A program made the translations under genes and the position numbers. A stretch of DNA of 64,000 bases, taken from NCBI RefSeq assembly GCF_015624505.1, contig NZ_CP061379.1, forward strand, positions 5,890,001 through 5,954,000. Direction: 5' to 3'. This DNA is from Bradyrhizobium commune (GTDB lineage: Bacteria > Pseudomonadota > Alphaproteobacteria > Rhizobiales > Xanthobacteraceae). Positions within the stretch are counted from its first letter, which is position 1, and each line of letters begins with the position of its first letter. The notes under the pieces were generated by a model. It was not told where the DNA came from and did no database searches. It saw only the letters and a program-made list of their open reading frames with translations. Positions 36,573 to 44,803 of this stretch are shown one piece after another.

Positions 36573-38492
36573 TCAGACCAGCGCGTCCTGCGCCCGGTCG
36601 TATTCCACCGTCATCGGGGCATCGTCGAGCTTCACACCCGTCGAAAGCTCCCATCGGCTGGCGCCGTCGGCGGTCCGCGAGACTCCCGTAAAGCCGAGCC
36701 GCTGATAGTGTTCGGCGACCATGCCGTTCTTGTCCGTCGGACGGTACTCTCCGATCACGGTGGCAATGCCGCTCGCGCGTGCCTGTTTCACAATCTCTGC
36801 CAGAACCGCCTGTTCGACCCGCCGGCCGAGCACCCGACAGCTCATCAGCCAGGTGTCGATCGTCCAGATGCCGGGCGCGGTGGTCCGGCAGATGATGACG
36901 CAGATGATGCCGTTGTCGCCGAATTTGTCGATCAGCCGCGCATGCAGTGTCATCACGTCCGGCGACCGCTCGAGCTGCTCGACCTGCGGCTCGGAATAAC
37001 GCTGCGTGGTGAGGTTGAACTGGTTGCTCTTGTTGATGAGCTGGGTCACGCGCGCACGCGATCGCGAATCGACGGCGCCGTACACGATCCGCATGTCCAG
37101 CGAACGCAGATAGGATTCGATGTCCGTTGTCTGCCCCATCAGGCTGAGACGACGCGCGTTGCCCTGGTACATCTCCGCGCGCGTCCTGTCCTCGTCGGAA
37201 AACCCGATGGCCTCGAAATATCCCGCCGCCGCCAGCGTTCTCGCATAGTTCGCCGGATCCTCTTCGAGTTCCGGCACGCCCACTTGCGGCAGCTCGCGCC
37301 GGATCAGGGCCCGCTCGACCGGGTTGTCGTCGAGGAAGACCAGCGACTCCAGGCCGAGCGCGAGCTCCTTCGCGATCGCGCGGATATTGCTCGCCTTGTC
37401 TTCCCAGTTCGCCTGAAACACGGCGATGTGGTCTTCCCGCAGGAGCATGTCGGGATGCTCCTTGAAGGGCCGCCTCGCGACACTGTCGGTGTTCTTGGAG
37501 CTGACGGCCAGAACCACGCCCCGCTCACGCAAAGCGAGCGCGAGCTGCTGCACGCTGAGATGCGCCTCTCCGGTCGCATCGCCCTGCGCGATCTTGATGC
37601 CGTCCATTCCGTCGTCACCGATGATGCCGCCCCAAACGGTGTTGTCGAGATCGAGCACCAGGCACCGGCGGCTCTTGCCCCGCATCGCGCCGATGATCCG
37701 GACGACGTGATCGGCGTAGAGGGGAACGAACGAGTTCGCGAACGGAAGCTTCGCCAGATTCCACAACGGAGGCGAATGCCAGTCGGCGAGCCCCACGGTC
37801 TCTGCGACACCGGCGACATCGAACAGCAGATCGCTGGAGCCGGCGATCGACTCGGCGAGCCTGCGGTTGAAGTCGTCGATCAGATGCCTGGCGGTGCCCG
37901 GAAGCGCGCGGTCGAACGAGCCGAACAAGCCCTCCGGAGGTGCCGCTAAAGTCTGCACGATGCAGGGCGCGCCGCTGTTGCGGCCGATCGCGTGGCGGAT
38001 CGTGCCCAGAAGCTTGATCGCGTCTTCGACGGCGTCGTCCGCAGCCTGCCGGTTGCCCGGTGTCGGCTGCAGCGACAGCCCGCGGTGGTCCAGCGCCACC
38101 AGCACAGCATCGACGCCGGCCTTGTTCAAGGCGGACTCGGGGTCCAGCGCGTCCTGCAGATACTGGTCGTATGCGCCCGTGACGCATTCGAGCGAAAACC
38201 CATGGCGCGCCGCCGTCGCGACCAGCACGGGTATGATCAGGTCGAGCGTCCCGTTTCCGATCAGGCCCAGGCGGAACGGTGCGAGCGGTGCCATAGATCG
38301 ACCCTTCGACCGGACCGTCTGGATCACTCTTCCCAACCTGGAAAGCTGCTCCTCATTCAGCGAATGGCTCGCCAAGGACCTGATCTGTGTCCCGAGGCCT
38401 GTCTCCGCTTGCAGCAAGGCCTTGCAATTCGACGCGAAGTCGACCGGAGCCGCGGGCAGCCACAACAAGTTCCGATATAGATTAACCGACAC
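36573..38492 (-). CDS. FkbH-like HAD-IIIC family protein, 639 aa
   Basis: Three regions are visible. About 70-270 is the N-terminal domain found in long FkbH proteins (LGLIGNGTLDLIIPVL at its start). About 275-430 is a HAD domain with VLDLDNTVWGG (Asp281, Asp283), SSKN and FLDDNPVERA. About 480-630 is a GNAT-like C-terminal domain. Characterised FkbH homologues dephosphorylate 1,3-bisphosphoglycerate and load a D-glyceryl group onto an ACP for tetronate and methoxymalonyl-ACP synthesis. The ACP in the same operon makes a similar loading reaction plausible; the actual acyl group is unknown. The start is GTG 38492 with GAGG eight bases upstream. It is the first gene of the five-gene operon. Confidence 0.87.
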   Translation of the reverse strand: MSVNLYRNLLWLPAAPVDFASNCKALLQAETGLGTQIRSLASHSLNEEQLSRLGRVIQTVRSKGRSMAPLAPFRLGLIGNGTLDLIIPVLVATAARHGFSLECVTGAYDQYLQDALDPESALNKAGVDAVLVALDHRGLSLQPTPGNRQAADDAVEDAIKLLGTIRHAIGRNSGAPCIVQTLAAPPEGLFGSFDRALPGTARHLIDDFNRRLAESIAGSSDLLFDVAGVAETVGLADWHSPPLWNLAKLPFANSFVPLYADHVVRIIGAMRGKSRRCLVLDLDNTVWGGIIGDDGMDGIKIAQGDATGEAHLSVQQLALALRERGVVLAVSSKNTDSVARRPFKEHPDMLLREDHIAVFQANWEDKASNIRAIAKELALGLESLVFLDDNPVERALIRRELPQVGVPELEEDPANYARTLAAAGYFEAIGFSDEDRTRAEMYQGNARRLSLMGQTTDIESYLRSLDMRIVYGAVDSRSRARVTQLINKSNQFNLTTQRYSEPQVEQLERSPDVMTLHARLIDKFGDNGIICVIICRTTAPGIWTIDTWLMSCRVLGRRVEQAVLAEIVKQARASGIATVIGEYRPTDKNGMVAEHYQRLGFTGVSRTADGASRWELSTGVKLDDAPMTVEYDRAQDALV

Positions 38493-38854
38493 GGATCATA
38501 CCTCGAATTGCCACGGCAATATTCGCCGATTTCATCGCTGAAAACCAGACACGATCTCTGAGAAAAGATTCCGCCATTTCTTAGCCTTAAGAACGCAAGC
38601 CCTGCCTATATTGAGCGCGGCAGATGCCGCAATTGGGGGCAAAATCGATTTGCGGCGCGCCGATTTCGTCGGCTCGTCACATTGCCCATTTATAGCCGAT
38701 CGGTGCGTGCGTCCGTTAACCCCGGACCGAGCCTGGATCGCGCTTTAACGAGGCCGCATCGCGAATAAGCTAGTCGGCTGCAGCCCGATCCGTACAGTCT
38801 GGAATGGCAGAAAACGCGCCCCACGCGATTGGAAAGCCGTCGAGGCGAATATGG
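38493..38854. other. Upstream region of the FkbH operon, about 360 bp
   Basis: It lies between the start of the FkbH-like gene and the stop of the FkbM methyltransferase gene, both leftward, so it should contain the operon promoter. A perfect dyad TTCTTA-N4-TAAGAA is listed at 38578-38593. No coding frame is convincing. Confidence 0.4.
38578..38593. promoter_or_regulatory. Perfect dyad upstream of the FkbH operon
   Basis: TTCTTA and TAAGAA form a perfect inverted repeat with a four-base spacer, about 86 bases upstream of the GTG start at 38492. The half-site TTCTTA is shared with the 14-bp tandem repeat at 18671-18698, so one regulator could bind both. This is only a pattern match. Confidence 0.3.
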
Positions 38855-39688
38855 TCAACCAACAGGTCGCGCGGCTGCAGGGCTCAAGAGGAATTGAGCC
38901 TTCCATCCCGAATTGGCGCTTTCGCTGGGCTCGAATATAAAATTGTTGACGTAGTCCAGAGAACGGGGGCCGTCGATGGACTTCACGTTGTCATGACTTT
39001 GCAGGCCGGCGACATCGAATTCCGAGAAGGGCCTCAGCGCCCCTCGATGAATGAAATACCCGACATATCCGAGCTCGTCGAAAAACGCCGACAAGCTTTC
39101 AATCCCCCCGGCATTGTGCCGCTCCTCGCATTCGACGATCACCGCGGGCCTGAACTTTCTCAGCGTCTCCCGCGCGCCGCGCAAGACCGACAGTTCGTGC
39201 CCTTCGACATCGATCTTTATGACGCGAAGCCGATCGAATTGAAGGCTGTCGATGCGCTTGAGGTCCACCATCACCTCTCGGGTCAAAAATCCCGGATTGG
39301 CACCAGCCTCGAGACTTGATCGCGATACGACGTCATTGCCGGCCCGATAGGGAATGCTGAGGGTCGATTTGCCGTCGACATCCGACGCCGCAATCGGGAG
39401 CACTTCAACCTGTCCGCGCAATCCGTCCATGAGCTTTCGTGCAGCTTCCGGATGGGGCTCAAGGGCGATCACCTTGCCGAAGAAGCGGGTGCCGTAGAGC
39501 GCGTAGGAGCCCACATTCGCCCCCACGTCGAGAAATTCGCCGCGAGAATCAGCAAGCAGGGGCAGAAGATGGATCTCCGGCTCGCCGCTTTTCAACTCCC
39601 TGTCGAGATGGCGCCGAAGGACAAAGCGGCGTCCAACGACGCGCACGACGATTTTTTTTACGCTGTCAATGAATTCAGGCTTTGCCAT
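38855..39688 (-). CDS. FkbM family SAM-dependent methyltransferase, 277 aa
   Basis: The SAM-binding motif FLDVGANVGSYAL, ALEPHPEA and the FkbM signature IKIDVEGHELSVLRGA are all present. FkbM-family enzymes O-methylate sugars or small carrier-bound substrates. The start at 39688 has GGAT-rich sequence upstream and avoids an unlikely N-terminal extension. It lies 362 bases upstream of the FkbH operon on the same strand. Because FkbH and FkbM-type enzymes appear together in methoxymalonyl pathways, methylation of an ACP-bound or glycan-bound unit is possible but not shown. Confidence 0.85.
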   Translation of the reverse strand: MAKPEFIDSVKKIVVRVVGRRFVLRRHLDRELKSGEPEIHLLPLLADSRGEFLDVGANVGSYALYGTRFFGKVIALEPHPEAARKLMDGLRGQVEVLPIAASDVDGKSTLSIPYRAGNDVVSRSSLEAGANPGFLTREVMVDLKRIDSLQFDRLRVIKIDVEGHELSVLRGARETLRKFRPAVIVECEERHNAGGIESLSAFFDELGYVGYFIHRGALRPFSEFDVAGLQSHDNVKSIDGPRSLDYVNNFIFEPSESANSGWKAQFLLSPAAARPVG

Positions 39689-40012
39689 ATCCAAATCCGT
39701 TGATTGGGGTACACGCAAATTCCGTCGACTGCTTGATGCACGGTATCAAATCGCCTTCCAGATCACGGACCTGCCAGACGGCCGTTCGTAGCACGAAAAT
39801 GCGACACGTTAAGCAAAGTCTAGCAATATGGCTGTTTTCCGGCCAAAGTCACCCAGCCCGCGAGAGGCTCGAGTGGCCGGTGCGACGAAATGCGCGGCAA
39901 TGGCGGATGAACACCTCATCGGAGTGAGGCGGCTTCATTCGCCAAAGGAAGATGTGCTATGGAGTTTCGGCTCTGGACGACGACCCGGCGAGCGAAGTGT
40001 GAGGCAGAAACA
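39689..40012. other. Divergent intergenic region, about 320 bp
   Basis: It lies between the leftward FkbM gene and the rightward methyltransferase gene and should contain both promoters. Nothing else is recognised. If the longer start of the rightward gene (39959) is real, this region shrinks accordingly. Confidence 0.35.
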
Positions 40013-40843
40013 ATGGTGGCATCGATTGACGCGTTGCGCAGATACGTCGCCGGGGATCTACGCAAGGTCGACGGGTGGCTCTCGCGAATCGACGCCGAGA
40101 TCTTGCAAACGGTGCTTACGGCGCAGAGCGCCAGCCAAATTTCGGGCTCGGTCGCCGAAATCGGAGTTCATCACGGCAAAGCATTCATATTGCTCTGCCT
40201 CGGCAGGAACAACGAAGAGGCCGCCTACTGCATCGACATCTTTGAGGACCAGCACCTCAATCAGGATGCATCCGGTCACGGAAACCGGGCGATCTTCGAG
40301 CAGAACCTGAAGAACTTCGGAATTTCCAACGACCGGCTCGTCATCGACGCGCGGTCCTCAGAGATCGTTTGTGCAGATGATCTGCTCTCCCGCGTCGGCC
40401 AGGTCAGGTTGTTCAGCGTGGATGGCGGACACTGGTCCTCGATCGTCATCAACGACCTGGCCCTCGCCGAGGCCACGCTCGCTCCCCGCGGCGTTATCGC
40501 GCTGGACGATTTTCACCGATCGGAGTGGCCCAATGTATCCGACGGTTATTTCAAGTGGTTTGCCGGTCGCAAAAGTCCGATTGTTCCTTTCGCTATAGGT
40601 TCGAACAAGCTGTATCTTTGTCCGGCAGACGATGTTCGCTTCTATCAGGGGGCCCTGTCCGCGGTCCCGCTTTTGGAGGATATCAAGTCCAAGATGATCG
40701 AATTTCAGGAGGTGCAGGTTCCCGTCTATCAGAGTTTCATCCAGACCGAGACCAAGCGGATCGAGCGAGTTAAGGGCTACCTCAAGGCTTTCCATCCAGG
40801 CTTTTTTTCCCGCTTGAAGAGGCTCAGGAAGCGGATGCGGTAA
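40013..40843 (+). CDS. Class I SAM-dependent methyltransferase (Methyltransf_24-like), 276 aa
   Basis: GSVAEIGVHHGKAFILL is motif I, YCIDIFEDQHLN motif II, and FSVDGGHWSSIVINDL matches the conserved acidic loop of the Methyltransf_24 group, which often modifies sugars or glycan precursors. The C-terminal end is basic and helical (FFSRLKRLRKRMR). The start at 40013 has GAGG eight bases upstream; the ATG at 39959 with AAGGA upstream is a real alternative that adds 18 residues. It converges with the flippase gene at 40899. Confidence 0.78.
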   Translation: MVASIDALRRYVAGDLRKVDGWLSRIDAEILQTVLTAQSASQISGSVAEIGVHHGKAFILLCLGRNNEEAAYCIDIFEDQHLNQDASGHGNRAIFEQNLKNFGISNDRLVIDARSSEIVCADDLLSRVGQVRLFSVDGGHWSSIVINDLALAEATLAPRGVIALDDFHRSEWPNVSDGYFKWFAGRKSPIVPFAIGSNKLYLCPADDVRFYQGALSAVPLLEDIKSKMIEFQEVQVPVYQSFIQTETKRIERVKGYLKAFHPGFFSRLKRLRKRMR

Positions 40844-40898
40844 CGGACGTCATGGGCGGGACCCCGTGTTTTCAGCATCGCAGGCATGACATCAATAT

Positions 40899-42398
40899 TC
40901 ACGTCGAAAGGATCTTGAAGTAAAGACTCCGAAGCGTCTGCCGAATCATTTTACGAGTTATGGAGTCACTTACGGCAAGCACGCTAACCGTCAACACAAG
41001 CATCGCACCAACTAGTACGATTTTCGCCGCCAGCGCACCGGCAATCGGGTCGGTGACCAACTTGAGCGCAGCCAGGCACCCCAACGAAAGAGCAAACGAC
41101 AACAGCGCGCGCGTGAACATCGCGAATGCGGGAAAATTGGGAAAGATGCGCCCTGTCGCGTAGACGAATGTCAGAAAATAGATGCTCATATACACTAGGC
41201 TCCCGGCCGCAACGCCGACCGCACCGTATCGGTACGCGACAGCAAACACTGCCGGAAAATAAAGTACGGCGCTGACGGCGTTGAAGACACCGGCGATTTC
41301 GTTGCGCCCAGCTGCTAGTTGGAAATAGTTGGTTACTCGCACGAGAGCACCAATATAACCGTAAAGGCTGAGACATCGTACGATGACGTCGAAGCTCGGA
41401 GGGACGATCGCATCCCGGCCGAAGAAGAACTCTCGTACGAACACCGGGTCAATGAACAAGAACGCACACGCCGGCGCGCACAGCACCAGAGAAACCCTCA
41501 TTTGGCCTTCCCAGACCGCTGCGGGAGCTTCGCCGATACCCTTCACAGCACGGACCAGAGTCGGAAAATAGGATTGTCCCACTGCGCCTATGATCCCAGC
41601 CGCGAACATCACGGCCCCGTTGAGAACAACGTATTTCCCGTAGAACTCGACCCCCGACGACCAGAACACCGCGATCCGGTCTACCCAGACGAGAAGAAAC
41701 GCGAGGATATTGCTACTTGCCGAGAACAACATCTGATAGACGATCTTCCGACGGTAACCCGGAGCGGACGATGGATCGCCATTGTCTCCAACGCTGATAT
41801 ATTTTGCGGCGATGGAATTGCTCGTAACAATCTCGATCATTGAGACGAAGCAGCGGGTATAGAGAAAGATCTCGAACCCTCCCTTGAACAACATGCACAT
41901 AAAAAACGGCACGAGGGTGCCGAGCAGCGAGAAACTCACGTACAGGATGTTCAGCAGCGCGTGGCGATCCCCTGCCCTCAAGGTCGCGAAGGCGAACATC
42001 CGTGCGCGCTCAATCATCGCCAGGGCCAGGATGGCGAATATAACGACAATGTTATGATTGATGCGCTCGTGAACCGACGTCTTGAACACGATCAGGAAGA
42101 AGAACATCGTTCCGCCGATCGCGGCAGTGAGGCCGGCGATGATCGCCACATACAGCCTTAAATCGCGAGCGGGAATTACGAGCCTCTCTTTAACGCCGAC
42201 GCCGGCCAGCCGCTGACTCAGAACGGAAGAGATGCCGTAGTCCATCATCGTGGTGAGCGCCAGCAACCCGTTGACAGTCGCAATTAACCCGAAATCCGTC
42301 GGCCCAAAGTAACGGAAGTAGATCGGCGATAGCAAAACCGGAATAATGCTGCTGGCGGCAAACCCCGCCATATTGATCAGGATATACTTCTGAATCAT
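40899..42398 (-). CDS. Polysaccharide flippase (Wzx/MATE-like), 499 aa
   Basis: The second flippase of the locus. About 14 hydrophobic helices with an N-terminal YILINMAGFAASSIIPVLLS and GPTDFGLIATVNGLLA, typical of the MOP superfamily repeat-unit exporters. It shares fold but little obvious sequence with the flippase at 15479-16855. It is followed leftward by the convergent methyltransferase gene and preceded by a glycosyltransferase gene on the same strand, 193 bases away. Confidence 0.88.
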   Translation of the reverse strand: MIQKYILINMAGFAASSIIPVLLSPIYFRYFGPTDFGLIATVNGLLALTTMMDYGISSVLSQRLAGVGVKERLVIPARDLRLYVAIIAGLTAAIGGTMFFFLIVFKTSVHERINHNIVVIFAILALAMIERARMFAFATLRAGDRHALLNILYVSFSLLGTLVPFFMCMLFKGGFEIFLYTRCFVSMIEIVTSNSIAAKYISVGDNGDPSSAPGYRRKIVYQMLFSASSNILAFLLVWVDRIAVFWSSGVEFYGKYVVLNGAVMFAAGIIGAVGQSYFPTLVRAVKGIGEAPAAVWEGQMRVSLVLCAPACAFLFIDPVFVREFFFGRDAIVPPSFDVIVRCLSLYGYIGALVRVTNYFQLAAGRNEIAGVFNAVSAVLYFPAVFAVAYRYGAVGVAAGSLVYMSIYFLTFVYATGRIFPNFPAFAMFTRALLSFALSLGCLAALKLVTDPIAGALAAKIVLVGAMLVLTVSVLAVSDSITRKMIRQTLRSLYFKILST

Positions 42399-42591
42399 CG
42401 ATGTCCGTTTTCAGCCCTTGGCAAGGCGATTGCGGTGCGGCCAGCTTTGTCTTCGGACTAGTCTAAGACGATCAATGCATACGCTCGGCTCTTGTATATC
42501 TCGTGCTCGGTGAAAATCAGGTCAGGATCCCGATCAACCATAGTCCGCAGATCCAGGCCTCAGGGCGGCGATGTTGCGATGCCCAGACACG

Positions 42592-43830
42592 CTAGCTCCG
42601 GCCCGGAACGCGTTGCGCAATCAGGTCTCTGATCTTCCTCTTCGCATGCACTACGTCGTAGGTCGCCATTGCCTTTTCGCGCGCAGCCGAACCCAAGCGA
42701 GCGCACAACTCCGCATCATCGATCAGTTGCGAGCACGCGTCGGCGATTCCGTCATCGGAATCGCGGATCAAGATCTCCACGTTGTCGGTCATTCCCAGCC
42801 CCTCGGCGCCGATCGCCGTCGAGACCATCGGCTTGGCGTACCCCGCAGCCTCGACGAGTTTGACCCGCGTCCCACCGGCGATGGATATCGGGCAACAGAT
42901 CACGCGGGATCGCTGATAGAGCCGGCCGAGATCGTCGACCACGCCGGTATATTCCACCCCCGCAACCTGTCGATGATAAGCGGGAATGAGATCAGGACGA
43001 TTTCCGGCAATCGTGAGGCAGGCTGTCGGCCGAGCGTTGATAATCCTCGGCCAGATGTTCGAGATCAACCGCTCGGCTGCCATCGCGTTGGGCGGGTATT
43101 CGTAGTTACCGAGAAACAGAACGACCGGAGCGGTCGGCGGCTGGCTCGCAACGTTCTGTGGGATCGGCAGCGCGTTCGGGATCGACTGCACCTTCTCGCG
43201 CCAACCCAGTCGATCGAGATAACGCCGATCGAGTTCGGAGCACACGAATGTCAGCTCCGCGATGCTCGCGGCCTTCCTCTCTCCAAAATAGATCCCCGGC
43301 ACCTGGATCAAATTGAAAAGCTTCGATAGCATTGTCCCGGACGCAAGTGAGGAGCGAATTTTCACCTTGTGCTCGACGTCGTCCAGGTCAAAGAAAACGG
43401 GCACGTCATTGTGCTTAATGCGGAAGAGCGGCGCAATAGCCGTGATCCGATGAGCGAGGACGAGGTCCGGCCGCTCTTCCAGCTCCGACACGATCGCAGC
43501 GACCTGATCGTCGCCGACATAGGGAAAGAATCGCGGCCGGCTCAGGATCGAGAAGGGAGAACGCAAGTGCTGCCACCACGGGATGGGTTGCTTACGCTTT
43601 ACCACCAATTTGACCCGGACGCTGGTTCCCCAGTAGTCGGATTGGGCGTGATCGAGCTGGCGTGAATCCTGCTCCAGCTCAGGAGCGCCAGGCTCGACGA
43701 AATGGAGCATGGTGACGCAATCAGACATTTCGCTGAGCGTATGAACGAACATTCGCAACCGCTTGTATATGGCATGCACATCCCGCCCCTCCATCGGAGG
43801 ATAGGTTGGAGTAATGATCAGCGATTTCAT
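42592..43830 (-). CDS. Glycosyltransferase family 4, 412 aa
   Basis: A GT-B enzyme: the N-terminal MKSLIITPTYPPMEGRDVHA, the donor-domain start VVLFLGNYEYPPNAMAAERL, and AGGTRVKLVEAAGYAKPMVS, the Lys-Glu variant of EX7E, are visible. It probably adds one sugar of the repeat unit exported by the flippase encoded next on the same strand. The start is at 43830. The upstream region (43831-44256) is shared with a divergent small-protein gene. Confidence 0.85.
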   Translation of the reverse strand: MKSLIITPTYPPMEGRDVHAIYKRLRMFVHTLSEMSDCVTMLHFVEPGAPELEQDSRQLDHAQSDYWGTSVRVKLVVKRKQPIPWWQHLRSPFSILSRPRFFPYVGDDQVAAIVSELEERPDLVLAHRITAIAPLFRIKHNDVPVFFDLDDVEHKVKIRSSLASGTMLSKLFNLIQVPGIYFGERKAASIAELTFVCSELDRRYLDRLGWREKVQSIPNALPIPQNVASQPPTAPVVLFLGNYEYPPNAMAAERLISNIWPRIINARPTACLTIAGNRPDLIPAYHRQVAGVEYTGVVDDLGRLYQRSRVICCPISIAGGTRVKLVEAAGYAKPMVSTAIGAEGLGMTDNVEILIRDSDDGIADACSQLIDDAELCARLGSAAREKAMATYDVVHAKRKIRDLIAQRVPGRS

Positions 43831-44256
43831 GAAGCCCGTTGCTTTTTCAGATTGACGGAAGAGTGCTTGGAAGGGGTTATCGTGCGAAAATCCAGATTCC
43901 TTGCGCTACCATACCGATCCCAAGCCGGTGCGATGTTTGACGCAGCAAAGAATGTACCAACCTTTGCCTTGGCTTGCCGCATCGACAATGCCTCCTCCGG
44001 CAACTCAACATAGCCGTGGACCTATAGTCCAAAATCCTCACGGCGTTCAATGCATCTCAGATATTCGTTAACTTGATCGCCGGCGTGACCTCGTCGCAGT
44101 GTTTCCGGCAGGATGCAAGACAACAATCTGTACTCAAGCATCAAGGAATGCGAATAATTGAAGTTGCGATCTCGGCCCGCGCGTGCATCAAATCTTGCTG
44201 TATGTCCCTTAGGTTACCTACGCTCAAGCACACATTCGCCGAAGAGGCGGCTACCG
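43831..44256. other. Divergent intergenic region, about 425 bp
   Basis: It lies between the leftward glycosyltransferase gene and the rightward small-lipoprotein gene. Promoters are expected on both strands. I see no convincing coding frame or strong dyad. Confidence 0.35.
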
Positions 44257-44712
44257 ATGAACGCGTCAGACAAAACCATTTTCCGCAATTTCATGCTGAC
44301 GGTCCTGGTCGCCTGCTCCGCGTCATGCTCGACGAATGCCGTATTGGCCGAGGTGTCGGCCTTCAGGAAGGCAACAGCCCCAATCTCCGGTGGCATCGGC
44401 ATGGCACCCCGGCCAGCGGACCGGACCGAGGGAATGACGGGGAGTTTTGCGCCGCCCCACAAGACGCCGGATGGCCGTGCCTGCATATCAGTCAGTCCTT
44501 TGGTCCGCCCTCAGATCATTAATCCAAAAATCATCGATCAGATCGTCATCGTGGGAAATAACTGCGGCCAGACGATCAAGGTCGAAATTTGCTATGCTGG
44601 CAGCACGGATTGCATTACTGTTCCACTTAACGCCTACCAGCGCGTGCAAAGGATACTTGGAATATCGCCGGGCTCCACCACTTTTAGATATGAGTACCGC
44701 GAGCTGTATTGA
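44257..44712 (+). CDS. Small exported protein, possible lipoprotein, 151 aa
   Basis: The N-terminus (FRNFMLTVLVACSAS) is a signal peptide with a possible lipobox LVAC (Cys20). The mature part has four further cysteines arranged as GRACISV, NNCGQTI and KVEICYAG...TDCITV, which suggests disulphides. I recognise no family. The ATG at 44257 is used because upstream sequence in frame looks non-coding. It is followed 91 bases later by the substrate-binding-like protein gene, and the pair may be co-transcribed with the downstream epimerase and polymerase genes. Confidence 0.6.
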   Translation: MNASDKTIFRNFMLTVLVACSASCSTNAVLAEVSAFRKATAPISGGIGMAPRPADRTEGMTGSFAPPHKTPDGRACISVSPLVRPQIINPKIIDQIVIVGNNCGQTIKVEICYAGSTDCITVPLNAYQRVQRILGISPGSTTFRYEYRELY

Positions 44713-44803
44713 ACCTGTCCGGGTTTTATGTGCTCATCGATCCAAATCCCGCGGCACGTTGCTGCATATCAGTTGGCATTGTTCGACGAGCACATTTCCA
44801 GCA

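Noticed and set aside
44447..44803. Upstream extension of the substrate-binding-like protein, overlapping the gene before it
   Set aside because: It would run through another gene with a signal peptide and cysteine pattern, and its residues (RRPTRRRMAVP and similar) look like out-of-frame translation.
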